A stretch of 64,000 nt of DNA from Vibrio sp. D404a (GCF_030248535.1 NZ_JAHGAJ010000017.1:165477-229476), one strand, 5' to 3'. Positions 10,763-19,620 are shown, counted from the first letter of the stretch. Numbers and translations are program-made. The notes: generated from the letters alone by a model not told the origin.

Positions 10763-10898
10763 GGTAGTGACTTAGCCTAATTGGAAATAACTCATTAAAT
10801 GGTATTTTGATACTGGATAAATGTCCAGTTTGCCGTATTAAATTTCGACAGATAGACTAGGCGTCCGTATTCTGTCCTATTCAACTTGATGAGCCTTT

Positions 10899-11786
10899 AT
10901 GAACGAACGTCGCGCCCTCGGCTTTGGCCTCTCCGCGGTCCTACTCTGGTCAACAGTAGCCACGGCCTTTAAGCTAACCTTAGCTGAATTTTCCCCAATT
11001 CAGATGCTGACCATTGCCAGCGTGGTCTCTTCTATTGCGCTGATTATCATCTGTTACTTCCAAGGCAAACTGTCACAACTGTCGACCACCTTCTTTGCCA
11101 ACCCTTGGTATTACTTGCTGCTCGGCCTGATTAACCCCCTCGCTTATTATCTCATTTTATTCAAGGCTTATGACTTGTTGCCCGCCTCTCAAGCGCAGGC
11201 GATCAACTACAGCTGGGCGATCACCTTAACTCTGATGGCTGCGGTATTCTTAGGGCAGAAAATCCGCAAGCAAGACTGGGTGGCGTGTACCTTCAGTTAC
11301 ATTGGCGTGGTCGTGATCGCCACCAAGGGTGATATTCTTGGCATGCAGTTCGATAGTCCTCTAGGGGTTGGGTTAGCGCTACTATCGACGCTACTTTGGG
11401 CGGGTTACTGGATTCTGAACACCAAGAACAAAGCCGACCCTGTGGTAGGCGTGTTGCTTGGATTTTTGGTCGCACTGCCGTTTGCAATTGGTCTAACAAT
11501 CTATGAGGGTGAAAGCTTTACTCAGATCACCACTAAGGGCTGGATGGCGGTGACTTATGTTGGTCTGTTTGAGATGGGCATTACCTTCGTATTGTGGCTA
11601 TCCGCGTTGAAGTCGACCAATAACACCGCACGTATCAGCAACCTGATTTTTGCATCGCCGTTCATCTCGTTGATGCTACTCGCGACCATCATCGGTGAAG
11701 AGATTCACCCATCAACACTGTTTGGTTTGGTGCTGATCATTACTGGTTTGGTGATTCAACAGCTCAAGCTGTCAAAAGGCAAATAA
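10899..11786 (+). CDS. EamA-family (DMT superfamily) transporter
   Basis: An inner-membrane protein of 295 residues with about ten hydrophobic helices arranged as two EamA repeats (first about residues 6-140, second about 150-290). The second-repeat signature is visible in GVGLALLSTLLWAGYWILN. It probably exports or imports a metabolite or amino acid; the substrate is unknown. It is divergent from rmuC, with GATGAG before the ATG, and is followed by a strong bidirectional terminator shared with ulaC. Confidence 0.88.
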   Translation: MNERRALGFGLSAVLLWSTVATAFKLTLAEFSPIQMLTIASVVSSIALIIICYFQGKLSQLSTTFFANPWYYLLLGLINPLAYYLILFKAYDLLPASQAQAINYSWAITLTLMAAVFLGQKIRKQDWVACTFSYIGVVVIATKGDILGMQFDSPLGVGLALLSTLLWAGYWILNTKNKADPVVGVLLGFLVALPFAIGLTIYEGESFTQITTKGWMAVTYVGLFEMGITFVLWLSALKSTNNTARISNLIFASPFISLMLLATIIGEEIHPSTLFGLVLIITGLVIQQLKLSKGK

Positions 11787-11860
11787 TCTACCAAGGGTAA
11801 ATCGCCTTAAAGTAGACAAAAGTCGCTAAAAAACGCGAAGTAGATATAACTGACAAAGAA

Positions 11861-11890
11861 AAGGCCCTCATCGTGAGGGCCTTTATAATT
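11861..11890. terminator. bidirectional terminator, EamA gene / ulaC
   Basis: AAGGCCCTCA-TCG-TGAGGGCCTT: a 10-bp perfect stem between two convergent genes. The T tract is short on the plus strand (TTTATAATT) and good on the minus strand (TTTTCTTTG). Confidence 0.75.
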
Positions 11891-11910
11891 GTGGGGGCAG
11901 GAGCGAATAA

Positions 11911-12357
11911 TCAGTATTTCGCCAAGATATCTGCAATCTCTTTATTGGTGTTCGCTGCGATGATGGCATCAATATCATCATCATTTTGGAACAGCTCAGA
12001 GAGCGCCATAATAGTCTGAATATGGCTGTCTGAATCCATCGCCGCCAGAGTAATAGAGAAGTACACCTCGCCATTATCTTCCGACTCTAAATCCACACCC
12101 TTTTTGAATACCGTTACTTGCAGACAAGCCTCGTTAACACCGTCTTCAGGGCGAGCATGTGGCATCGCAATCTTTGGTGCCAGCACATAGTATGCGCCAA
12201 TGTCTTTGTGTTTCTGTTGAATCGCTTCTAGGTAAGATTGCTCTACCTTGCCGCTCTCAATCAGCTTAGAGCAAGTGATCTCTAGCGCAGCATCAACCGT
12301 TAAGTTTTCTTCTGTTGAGATAACAATGTTATCGCCCGTTAGTTTCAAAATGCTCAT
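11911..12357 (-). CDS. ulaC: PTS ascorbate-type EIIA component
   Basis: A cytoplasmic phosphocarrier of the L-ascorbate-type phosphotransferase system, 148 residues, of the EIIA-Man/Fru superfamily. The phosphorylated histidine is His67 in KIAMPHARPEDGV. It accepts phosphate from HPr and passes it to EIIB (ulaB). The ATG at 12357 overlaps the ulaA stop (ATGA), showing translational coupling. A true L-ascorbate substrate is unproven, since related EIIABC sets carry other pentose-like sugars. Confidence 0.88.
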   Translation of the reverse strand: MSILKLTGDNIVISTEENLTVDAALEITCSKLIESGKVEQSYLEAIQQKHKDIGAYYVLAPKIAMPHARPEDGVNEACLQVTVFKKGVDLESEDNGEVYFSITLAAMDSDSHIQTIMALSELFQNDDDIDAIIAANTNKEIADILAKY

Positions 12358-13610
12358 GACACAATCCAACCTAGAATAAGACCAACAACACCGAAGTCAA
12401 AGTCAGCAAATGTTGTTGCTTCAAGACCCATACCACCTAGCACTGGCAGCAGTAACATCGGTAGGAATGAGATACACAGACCTTGAGTAAAGGCACCCAG
12501 CACCGCACCGCGTAGACCACCCGTCGCGTTACCGTAAACACCTGCAGCACCACCTACGAAGAAGTGAGGAACCACACCCGCTACAATGATTGTCCAATCG
12601 AACATGCCTTGGATGCCCATTGCAATCAGACCTGCTGCGAATGAAGACAAGAAGCCAATCAATACCGCGTTAGGAGCAACAGGGAATACCATCGGACAGT
12701 CTAGCGCTGGACGAGCACCTGGAACCAATTTGTCAGAGATGCCTTTGAATGCAGGAACAATCTCGGCAATCAACATCTTCACACCTTGCAGTACGATGTA
12801 TACACCACCAGCAAACACAAGCGATTGCATGAAGGTAAATACAATCCAGTTCTGGCCACCCGATACCGACTCAACAAAGGTTGGGCCTGCAAAGATAGAT
12901 GCGAACATGAAGAAGATCGCCATGGTTGTTGCCACTGCTACCGGTGTATCGCGAAGGAACATCAGGCTCTTAGGCACGTTGATATCTTCCGTCGACTTCG
13001 ATGTATCACCAAACTTGCTACCGATGTAACCAGATACTAGGTAAGAGAAGGTAGAAAAGTGACCCATCGCTAGCTGATCGGTACCCATTACTTTCTCAGT
13101 GTATTTCTGAGCAAGTGCAGGCATGATCACCATCAGAGAGCCCACAATCACAGAGCCCATCGCCACCAAAAGTGTGCCTTGAATGCCGCCCGTAGACAGG
13201 ATTACAGCCACTAGCATCGACATGAACATGGTGTGGTGACCGGTTAAGAAAATAAACTTAAGCGGAGTAAAACGAGCCAGTAGAATATTCACAACGAAAG
13301 CGAAGAACATAATCAGTGCCATTTCATAACCGAAGGCTTCTTGCGCTAATGCAACAATTGCTTCGTTATTTGGAATAACACCACTTACGCCGAAAGCTTC
13401 GGTAAATACCACTGAAAAGTTATTTAGTGCGCCAACAAGAGCGCCAGCACCAAAACCTAAAATTAGGAAACCCATAACAGTTTTAATGGTGCCTTTTAAT
13501 ATGGTTGATACATCTGCCTTTTGTGCAACTAAGCCAATAAAAGCAATTAATCCGACCATGATTGCTGGCTCTTTTAATAAGCCAAGCATGAACTCAAAGA
13601 AATTAGCCAT
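12354..13610 (-). CDS. ulaA: PTS ascorbate-type EIIC permease
   Basis: The membrane permease of the ulaBAC cassette, 418 residues with about 11 hydrophobic segments. The family hallmark VPGARPALDCPMVFPVAPNA is present near residue 290, along with FLTGHHTMFM. It transports the sugar while EIIB phosphorylates it. AAGGAAG precedes the ATG; the gene follows ulaB by 11 bp and overlaps ulaC by 4 bp. Confidence 0.92.
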   Translation of the reverse strand: MANFFEFMLGLLKEPAIMVGLIAFIGLVAQKADVSTILKGTIKTVMGFLILGFGAGALVGALNNFSVVFTEAFGVSGVIPNNEAIVALAQEAFGYEMALIMFFAFVVNILLARFTPLKFIFLTGHHTMFMSMLVAVILSTGGIQGTLLVAMGSVIVGSLMVIMPALAQKYTEKVMGTDQLAMGHFSTFSYLVSGYIGSKFGDTSKSTEDINVPKSLMFLRDTPVAVATTMAIFFMFASIFAGPTFVESVSGGQNWIVFTFMQSLVFAGGVYIVLQGVKMLIAEIVPAFKGISDKLVPGARPALDCPMVFPVAPNAVLIGFLSSFAAGLIAMGIQGMFDWTIIVAGVVPHFFVGGAAGVYGNATGGLRGAVLGAFTQGLCISFLPMLLLPVLGGMGLEATTFADFDFGVVGLILGWIVS

Positions 13611-13621
13611 TATTTACTTCC

Positions 13622-13891
13622 TTACATGAAAGCTTTTAGTTGCTCTTCAATTGACGCCTTATCAAAGATATTTGCTAGGCTTACAATGTTTGTTTTACCC
13701 GCTTCTGATAATTGATTTGCAACGTCGGTCGCTGCGACCCAAATATCCGCTGAGCTTGATGCTGCTGAAGATAAATCTTCGTGGTCAACTTCCGCTTCTA
13801 GACCAATTTTACCCGCAACTTCTTTAACTGCCATTTCCATCATTAAAGAAGTACCAAGACCATTTCCGCACACAACCATAATCTTTTTCAT
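13622..13891 (-). CDS. ulaB: PTS ascorbate-type EIIB component
   Basis: An 89-residue cytoplasmic phosphotransfer protein. The phospho-cysteine is Cys8 in the P-loop-like CGNGLGTSLMMEM. It receives phosphate from EIIA His67 and donates it to the sugar in EIIC. First gene of the cassette; the order B-A-C is unusual in having no ulaR, ulaG or ulaDEF metabolic genes beside it. The 290-bp region upstream (13892-14182) is AT-rich, carries partial TGTGA motifs reminiscent of CRP half-sites, and shows no convincing full site. Confidence 0.9.
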   Translation of the reverse strand: MKKIMVVCGNGLGTSLMMEMAVKEVAGKIGLEAEVDHEDLSSAASSSADIWVAATDVANQLSEAGKTNIVSLANIFDKASIEEQLKAFM

Positions 13892-14182
13892 AATATAAAT
13901 CTCTGTAGGGTTTTAATCAGGAAACTATATTGTCTCCGTTTATTTGTTGATAAGAATAGTATCTAAAAGCCCCAAAAACAGAATAGATCACCATCACAAA
14001 ACCAAAATGACCTTGTGATGCAGATCTCGTAAAAAGAAAGAAAAAGACGATTTTATCGTCGATACCAGTGTCGATACTACTTAAGTGTGAGGTGAATAAA
14101 TTATATAAGTTTGAGTGATAAACTGTGCTGGAATATAAAGTGTGATCTGGGTATATGATAGATGTTCAATATTGGACGAGAG

Positions 14183-14668
14183 TTATTTACCGTAATCAGT
14201 AAGCATCTTTTTAAGAAGGCTGTTAACGTCTTTGGTCTTTTTATTTCGCTTAGTTAATGCACTTAAAGAAGTCGGCATTTTTGGCGATTCTTTATCTGAT
14301 ATAACCTCTTCCTCTCGGTCTCGCATTTTTTGCACCGCAGGCAAAAGCATACGAACCTCTTCTCCTTCCCTATTTGCCATAACAACAATATTACCGGACT
14401 CTACCGAGGTAATCGTTAGAGTGCCGTGTTTAGGAGATTGGACTGTTTCACCGACTAGTGTAGATTGAGGTGGGACAGAGCGATCAGATAATTGACCACT
14501 GCGCAGTTTCGCCGCTGTAATAGCACGAATATTACCTGTATTTTCAAACGCAACGATAACAGTATGAGTATTGTAGTATTCTATAACGGTAACATAACCA
14601 TGTTTTTTCGTATCAAATCTAGCACCTATTTGCATATCTAGCGGTGCATCCATTTTCTTAATTTGCAT
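14183..14668 (-). CDS. hypothetical protein with two phage-style beta (SH3-like) motifs
   Basis: 161 residues, no signal peptide. Residues about 15-60 (IGARFDTKKHGYVTVIEYYN, then VIVAFENTGN) match a motif I know from phage-encoded proteins and homing-endonuclease flanks: G-x-x-F-x-T-x-x-x-G-x-x-T-V-x-x-Y, then V-x-F-x-x-T-G. A second, weaker copy follows at about 70-112 (VGETVQSPKHGTLTITSVES). The C-terminal 45 residues are basic and probably disordered, then helical (LLKKMLTDYGK). It may bind nucleic acid; function unknown. It stands alone in AT-rich DNA, and about 290 bp on each side hold no gene. Confidence 0.7.
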   Translation of the reverse strand: MQIKKMDAPLDMQIGARFDTKKHGYVTVIEYYNTHTVIVAFENTGNIRAITAAKLRSGQLSDRSVPPQSTLVGETVQSPKHGTLTITSVESGNIVVMANREGEEVRMLLPAVQKMRDREEEVISDKESPKMPTSLSALTKRNKKTKDVNSLLKKMLTDYGK

Positions 14669-14881
14669 TCAGCAATACCTATTACGTCCGTTTGTCTACT
14701 CAATAAATTATATACGCCATTATCGCCATATTAAATAATAAATCATCTGTTCTAAGTCAAATGTCTCACATTAACTCTCACCAGAAATTGAAATACTTAT
14801 TATTAAATAGTGAGTTGCGTAGGTTATTCGATAACTGAAATCTATCGTTTGAGAAAAAGAAGAAGAGAGCGAGGAAGCCAG

Positions 14882-14920
14882 CAAGATGAGTAAACCTTTC
14901 AGTAGGTCTTACTCATCTTG
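14882..14920. repeat. long inverted repeat downstream of the flavoprotein gene
   Basis: CAAGATGAGTAA and TTACTCATCTTG form a 12-bp perfect stem, extended by ACC/GGT inside. It lies 45 bp past the stop of the leftward flavoprotein gene. There is no T tract on the minus strand, so it may act as a stability hairpin or weak terminator. The rest of the 14669-14964 gap shows nothing else I can name. Confidence 0.5.
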
Positions 14921-14964
14921 TTAATTTATCATGCAGAGGTGCGTTTGAGTTCGCGATTAAACCG

Positions 14965-16158
14965 CTACACCCACTGGCCAGCTGCGAAGCCAGAGCTCCA
15001 GCACCATTGGAAGTTGTAGCCACCTAGCCAGCCGGTCACATCCATCACTTCACCAACAAAGTACAAGCCCGAGACTGTTTTACACTCCATGGTTTTTGAT
15101 GACAGGTGATCGGTGTCGACACCGCCTAGTGTCACCTCAGCAGTGCGATAGCCTTCGGTGCCATTCGGTGCGATCTTCCAGTTTTCTAGATGCTCAGTCA
15201 CCGCCGCTAACTGCTTCTCATTGAATTGCTTTAACGGCTTGTCTTGCAGCTCTTTACGCTCAATCAACGCCTCCACCAGACGCTTTGGTAATACCTTAGC
15301 AAGCGTGTTCTTTAGGCTCTGATTTGGGTGCTTCTCACGTGAGCGCTCTAAAAGCTCAGCCACATCCGCGTCAGGCACCAAGTTAACTGATACCGCTTGA
15401 CCTGCTTTCCAGAAAGAGGAAATTTGCAGAACGGAAGGGCCAGATAGACCACGGTGCGTGAAAAGCAGTGCTTCTTTAAATAGCGTACCATCTTGAGCGG
15501 TGATCTCTGCAGGGATCGCAATACCAGACAGTTCGGCGAAGTCCTCTTTATCTTCTTTATGCAGCGTAAATGGCACCAGACCAGCAGACGTTGGCATCAC
15601 AGCTAAACCAAACTGCTCCGCAATCTTATAGCCAAACGGCGTTGCGCCCAGTTTAGGCATCGACAAACCACCTGTCGCTACAACTAGCGACTCACATTCA
15701 ACCACATCAGTATTAAGGTGCAGTTGGAAGCCTGTCTCAGTCTTTTCAATCGAGTGAACGTCACAACGGTAGCGTTGCTGAACACCGGCATCATCACACT
15801 CTGCGAGAAGCATATTAACGATGTCTTTTGCGGTGTGGTCATTCACACAGAACAGTTGGCCATGATCTCGCTCTTCAAACTCAATGCCATACTTGCTGAC
15901 CATAGAGATGAAATCCCAGTTGGTGTACTGAGAGAGCGCAGATTTCACAAAGTGGCGATTGCTACATAGAAAGTTATTGGCAGACACATCATAGTTGGTG
16001 AAGTTACAACGGCCACCACCAGAGATCAGAATTTTTCGACCTGGCTTCTTGGCATGATCAACCACCAGCACACGTCGGCCACGCTTACCCGCTTCAGCGG
16101 CACACATTAAGCCAGCGGCGCCTGCGCCAATTACGATGACATCAAATTTTTCACTCAT
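14965..16158 (-). CDS. NAD(P)/FAD-dependent oxidoreductase, BaiN/HI0933 family
   Basis: A cytosolic flavoprotein of 397 residues. The N-terminal dinucleotide fold reads VIVIGAGAAGLMCAAEAGKR (about residues 8-27), followed by the family signature GRKILISGGGRCNFTN. The C-terminal FAD motif is GLYFVGEVMDVTGWLGGYNF. It belongs to the HI0933/YhiN group, whose physiological substrate is not settled; BaiN proteins reduce bile-acid intermediates in gut bacteria, which need not apply here. It is transcribed leftward as a single gene. Confidence 0.88.
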   Translation of the reverse strand: MSEKFDVIVIGAGAAGLMCAAEAGKRGRRVLVVDHAKKPGRKILISGGGRCNFTNYDVSANNFLCSNRHFVKSALSQYTNWDFISMVSKYGIEFEERDHGQLFCVNDHTAKDIVNMLLAECDDAGVQQRYRCDVHSIEKTETGFQLHLNTDVVECESLVVATGGLSMPKLGATPFGYKIAEQFGLAVMPTSAGLVPFTLHKEDKEDFAELSGIAIPAEITAQDGTLFKEALLFTHRGLSGPSVLQISSFWKAGQAVSVNLVPDADVAELLERSREKHPNQSLKNTLAKVLPKRLVEALIERKELQDKPLKQFNEKQLAAVTEHLENWKIAPNGTEGYRTAEVTLGGVDTDHLSSKTMECKTVSGLYFVGEVMDVTGWLGGYNFQWCWSSGFAAGQWV

Positions 16159-16220
16159 GGTGTTCTGCTTTACTTACCTAATCATCACTCAGCACTTCCT
16201 GTACCTGTGACGTAACCAAT

Positions 16221-16251
16221 AAAAAAGGATGTGCGTTAACAGCACATCCTT
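16221..16251 (-). terminator. terminator of the ftnA-uspB unit
   Basis: AAGGATGTGC-GTTAACA-GCACATCCTT stem with six T residues on the minus strand. It lies about 120 bp past the uspB stop. Confidence 0.75.
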
Positions 16252-16371
16252 ACTCGTTGCTCGCTATTTTAGCGTCAAATTTTAACTTTGCAATTGCTCG
16301 CGTTGCACTCAATAGGCGTGCACAACCGCTCTTGAAAAGAGATCAGCTTGTTTTGAATGACTCATTGTCGG

Positions 16372-16695
16372 TTAGACAAAGAATGCCGCCAAAAGGGTCA
16401 CGCCAAGCAGAGAGACAGATAAAATGAACAGCTCTCTTACTCTATCGCACTTGCCAGTGAATACTGGGTCGTGATGATGGTGATACTCTTTACTCTTGAT
16501 GTAACTGAACAGTCTTACCTGCTTGGTTACATTGCCGTGCGTTGTGAAGAAACCGCCGCCATCGACTTGTTGATACAAAAGTGGGTGTGCTTCTCGCATA
16601 ATGTAAATCAGTGTTCTTAGCGCCGTAATGTAACGCGCCCAGTTCACACAAGTCACAACCATCAATGCAAATAGAATAGTGTCGCCACTGATCAT
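16372..16695 (-). CDS. uspB: universal stress protein B
   Basis: A small inner-membrane protein of 107 residues with two hydrophobic helices at its ends. The family core is clear: [47 protein letters not shown] and CDRVRELFI. In E. coli, UspB is RpoS-induced and gives ethanol tolerance. The ATG at 16695 follows GGGAGGAAAGG; an upstream in-frame start would add eleven non-conserved residues. It is 66 bp after ftnA, an order I associate with Vibrio. Confidence 0.95.
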   Translation of the reverse strand: MISGDTILFALMVVTCVNWARYITALRTLIYIMREAHPLLYQQVDGGGFFTTHGNVTKQVRLFSYIKSKEYHHHHDPVFTGKCDRVRELFILSVSLLGVTLLAAFFV

Positions 16696-16761
16696 CCTTT
16701 CCTCCCTACATCTTCGTGAGGCGCTCAAAAGAAAAAGACGATCAGAGCTTTTTCTTACAGC

Positions 16762-17289
16762 TTACGCTGCTGGAGCATCCATAATTGAAGATGAACCATC
16801 TTTTGCCAATTGCGCTAGATCTTTGTCGATAAAGAACAATGCTTTACCATCTTCGCCAACAAGCTCTAGCTTATCCAGAATACCTTTGAACAGCTTCTCT
16901 TCCTCATGTTGCTCAGCGACGTACCACTGTAGGAAGTTAAAGGTAGAGTAATCTTGTGTACTGAAAGCAACGTGAGCCAGTTTGTTGATCTTCTCTGTGA
17001 TCATCTGCTCATGTTCATAAGTCTCGCGGAAAACAGCACCTAGGCTATCGAACTCATGCTTAGGTGCTTCAATGGCACCTAGGATCGGCATAGCACCTGT
17101 CTCACTTACGTAAGTGAATAGACGCTGCATATGTTCCATTTCTTCCACTGCATGAGCGCGTAAAAACTCTGCTGCTCCGTCAAATCCTTTGTCTTCACAC
17201 CAAGCACTCATTTGTAAGTATAGATTGGATGAGAAAAATTCTAGATTAATTTGCTCATTCAGTTGTTCAACCATTGTTGTAGACAGCAT
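16762..17289 (-). CDS. ftnA: non-haem ferritin
   Basis: Ferritin oxidises Fe2+ and stores Fe3+ in a 24-subunit shell. The 175-residue four-helix-bundle protein keeps ferroxidase residues Glu17, Glu50 and His53 (EEMEHMQRL), plus the later [20 protein letters not shown] helix. The C-terminal extension [20 protein letters not shown] is typical of bacterial FtnA. GGAG lies upstream of the ATG. It is divergent from uspA. No clear Fur box is seen in the 187-bp divergent region. Confidence 0.96.
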   Translation of the reverse strand: MLSTTMVEQLNEQINLEFFSSNLYLQMSAWCEDKGFDGAAEFLRAHAVEEMEHMQRLFTYVSETGAMPILGAIEAPKHEFDSLGAVFRETYEHEQMITEKINKLAHVAFSTQDYSTFNFLQWYVAEQHEEEKLFKGILDKLELVGEDGKALFFIDKDLAQLAKDGSSSIMDAPAA

Positions 17290-17476
17290 TAAAGTCTCCT
17301 AGTTACGCCTTCATTTTCTCTACTATATCACTATTTTATCATTATCTCGCAGGCTATTAGTTAACCATTATTTCGATGAGGTTTTACGCAAGAGAGTGGA
17401 TATGAGATCACTTCAGCAAAAAAACGCCTGCCTTAGTGCTAATCTTTAACTAGACAACGAATAGGGAGATAGCGGT

Positions 17477-17911
17477 ATGAGTTACAAACATATTTTGGTC
17501 GCCGTCGATTTATCTGACGACAGTAAACTGATCGTAGACAAAGCAGTCGCACTCGCGAAGCCGCTCGATGCTAAGGTCTCTTTTATTCACATCGACATTA
17601 ACTATGCTGAGCTCTATACCGGGTTGATTGATATCAACATGGCAGAGACACAGCACAACGCTATGGAAGCGTCGCGTATCCAGCTGAGCAACTTTGCCGA
17701 GCATGCCCAATACCCTATCACTCACACCTTAGTTGGTAGTGGTGATTTGAGCCATGAGCTGTGCGATACCATCAAAGAGTTTAATGTCGACCTTGTGGTG
17801 TGCGGTCACCATCAGGACTTCTGGAGCAAGCTGCTCTCTTCTACTCGCCAACTGATCAACGCAACACCGGTAGATATGCTGGTCATTCCATTGAGGGATC
17901 CAGAAGACTAA
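17477..17911 (+). CDS. uspA: universal stress protein A
   Basis: A cytoplasmic 144-residue stress protein with a Rossmann-like fold. N-terminus MSYKHILVAVDLSDDSKLIV; C-terminal VDLVVCGHHQDFWSKLLSST then VDMLVIPLR. It belongs to the UspA class, which lacks the G-2x-G-9x-G ATP-binding pattern. AGGGAG precedes the ATG. It is divergent from ftnA and 51 bp upstream of an EamA transporter gene. Confidence 0.95.
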   Translation: MSYKHILVAVDLSDDSKLIVDKAVALAKPLDAKVSFIHIDINYAELYTGLIDINMAETQHNAMEASRIQLSNFAEHAQYPITHTLVGSGDLSHELCDTIKEFNVDLVVCGHHQDFWSKLLSSTRQLINATPVDMLVIPLRDPED

Positions 17912-17962
17912 TTCGTTACACTTGGGTAACATAGCTGAATACTTCCACAACTTGATATTGTT

Positions 17963-18841
17963 ATGCGTTATTTAGTCGGTGTTACCCTTCTTTGGGCCTT
18001 TTCATTTAGCTTGATCGGTGTTTACCTCGCCGGTCAAGTTGATTCATGGTTTTCTGTCTGGATTCGTGTCGCGCTGGCCGGATTGGTGTTCCTTCCTTTC
18101 TTAAAATTCCGAGGCATTTCAAAAAAACTGATCGCGAAGCTAATGACGGTCGGTGGTATTCAGCTCGGACTGATGTACTGCTTCTACTATGAATCGTTCT
18201 TGCTGCTGTCTGTCCCTGAAGTGTTGCTGTTTACTGTCTTCACCCCAATTTACGTAACTTTGATTTACGACCTCTTGAAAGGACGTTTTTCCCCTTGGTA
18301 CTTAGTAACGGCTGTGATCGCCGTGGCCGGTGCTGCTGTGATCAAATTTGCAGGCGTCAACGAAAACTTCCTCACGGGCTTCTTGGTGGTACAAGGGGCG
18401 AACCTCTGTTTTGCAATTGGTCAGATCGGCTACAAAACGATTATGGAGCAGGAGTCTGTCGAGCTACCTCAACATACCGTGTTTGGTTATTTCTATCTTG
18501 GCGCTTTCTGTGTCGCATCCGTAGCCTTCTTGCTGCTTGGTAATACCGATAAACTGCCAACGACGTCTGTGCAGTGGGGAATCTTGATCTACCTAGGTTT
18601 AGTGGCATCAGGTTTGGGCTACTTCTTCTGGAACAAAGGCGCGAGCTTGGTCAACGCAGGAGCGCTTGCCGTGATGAACAACGCGCTGGTTCCGGCTGGG
18701 TTAGTGGTAAATATTCTGATCTGGAACCGCGATGTCGACCTCACACGCTTGGCGCTGGGTGGTACGATTATTTTGTTGTCACTGTGGGTCAATGAGACGT
18801 GGGTTAAGAAGAAAGTCGCACTCAGTGCCAGCAATGCTTAA
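17963..18841 (+). CDS. EamA-family (DMT) transporter, second copy
   Basis: A 292-residue inner-membrane protein with about ten helices in two EamA repeats (residues about 3-130 and 145-285). The first-repeat LLWAFSFSLIGVYLAG and the second-repeat GYFFWNKGASLVNAG are typical of the carboxylate/amino-acid/amine subgroup of this superfamily. It is not closely similar to the transporter at 10.9 kb. Substrate unknown. It lies 51 bp after uspA and may be co-transcribed with it. No good Shine-Dalgarno is visible. Confidence 0.85.
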   Translation: MRYLVGVTLLWAFSFSLIGVYLAGQVDSWFSVWIRVALAGLVFLPFLKFRGISKKLIAKLMTVGGIQLGLMYCFYYESFLLLSVPEVLLFTVFTPIYVTLIYDLLKGRFSPWYLVTAVIAVAGAAVIKFAGVNENFLTGFLVVQGANLCFAIGQIGYKTIMEQESVELPQHTVFGYFYLGAFCVASVAFLLLGNTDKLPTTSVQWGILIYLGLVASGLGYFFWNKGASLVNAGALAVMNNALVPAGLVVNILIWNRDVDLTRLALGGTIILLSLWVNETWVKKKVALSASNA

Positions 18842-18843
18842 CC

Positions 18844-18867
18844 GCTTAATGGCTTAATGGCTTAATG
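18844..18867. repeat. tandem 8-bp repeat, three copies
   Basis: GCTTAATG repeated three times head to tail just after the transporter stop codon, followed by a degenerate fourth copy (GCTGATGC). Probably a slippage product. Confidence 0.8.
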
Positions 18868-18886
18868 GCTGATGCTATTCAATGAT

Positions 18887-18910
18887 AACCACCGACTGTC
18901 ATCGGTGGTT
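18887..18910. repeat. hairpin downstream of EamA gene
   Basis: AACCACCGA and TCGGTGGTT pair perfectly around CTGTCA. There is no T tract; a stronger terminator follows 13 bp later. Confidence 0.5.
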
Positions 18911-18922
18911 TCGCCCGAAAAC

Positions 18923-18955
18923 AAAAAGAGCGACCTCATGGTCGCTCTTTTTATT
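18923..18955. terminator. bidirectional terminator between convergent genes
   Basis: AAAGAGCGACC-TCAT-GGTCGCTCTTT with A and T tracts on both flanks. It ends the EamA gene and the convergent Lys-rich protein gene. Confidence 0.88.
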
Positions 18956-18964
18956 CAATTCGAT

Positions 18965-19585
18965 TTAGTGAATATGGCTCACTTTTACAGCGGTCTTCGC
19001 GGCAAGCACGGTGTTATCCACCTTGAGGTTGATACTCTCTAATTGGCTTTGTAGCTTTTGACTCTTTTTGTACAACTTCTGCTGCTTTTTGATCATCTTA
19101 GCCAGCTTTTTGTTGTACTTCTTCTGCTTTTTCGCCACTTTCTTCGCGCGCTTCAGCTCGCTTTTATCAAGAAGCTCAGCCGGTGATGATGCCGGCTTAT
19201 CGACACTCTTCAGGGCTCGCACTTTTTGAACCACAAGCTGCGATTTGTTCTTGGCCGCCGCTGTGCGTGATTGCTCTTTGGAAGCTAGCTCTTTAGAAGA
19301 TAGCTCTTTAGAAGACAGCTTTTTGGCTGCAAGCTCTTGGCTAAGTGCATTAGCTGGTGCTGCGGTGATTGTTTCAGCCAACAGACCACACGCCGCTTTT
19401 TCACTGTCTGGCTTGCTTTGACAACTGGCCGGTGGAATCGCTGCAGGCTTACACAGATTCGCTTTATCAGCAGAAGAACGAGCACACGAGCGACACACAA
19501 ACTTAGGCTCACTCACTAAACGGTGAATTTCCCCTAGGTGCTCACTAATGTCTCGACGATTTAACTTACAAAAGCGTTTAGCCAT
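18965..19585 (-). CDS. Lys-rich protein with N-terminal Cys motif and tandem pentad repeats
   Basis: 206 residues with no signal peptide. The N-terminal part (residues about 1-65) contains six cysteines, with CRSCARSSADKANLCKPAA at about 31-49, likely a metal-binding cluster. Short proteins with a similar CRxCARxxxDKxxLCKP segment occur in marine gammaproteobacteria. A middle Ala/Ser stretch includes the tandem units LSSKE-LSSKE-LASKE (about 89-105). The C-terminal 80 residues are a very basic helix or coiled coil (KKVAKKQKKYNKKLAKMIKK). It may bind nucleic acid or a divalent metal; function unknown. The gene has a good GGAG site and a palindrome upstream. Confidence 0.75.
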   Translation of the reverse strand: MAKRFCKLNRRDISEHLGEIHRLVSEPKFVCRSCARSSADKANLCKPAAIPPASCQSKPDSEKAACGLLAETITAAPANALSQELAAKKLSSKELSSKELASKEQSRTAAAKNKSQLVVQKVRALKSVDKPASSPAELLDKSELKRAKKVAKKQKKYNKKLAKMIKKQQKLYKKSQKLQSQLESINLKVDNTVLAAKTAVKVSHIH

Positions 19586-19599
19586 GCTACAACTCCAGC

Positions 19600-19620
19600 T
19601 AAGAATAATAATAATTCTTA
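19600..19620. promoter_or_regulatory. palindrome upstream of the Lys-rich protein gene
   Basis: A 21-bp near-perfect inverted repeat, TAAGAAT...ATTCTTA around AATAATA, 15 bp before the ATG. It resembles a degenerate Fur box, and the encoded protein has a Cys metal motif, but other repressors could bind. Confidence 0.4.

Noticed and set aside
12586..13029. 147-codon open frame antisense to ulaA
   Set aside because: Shadow frame; the ulaA protein is clear on the other strand.
13892..14182. CRP sites before ulaB
   Set aside because: Several TGTGA half-sites are present, but none has a matching TCACA at the correct distance.
18844..18867. tandem repeat as attachment site
   Set aside because: Three 8-bp units with no flanking integrase or tRNA; simple slippage explains them.
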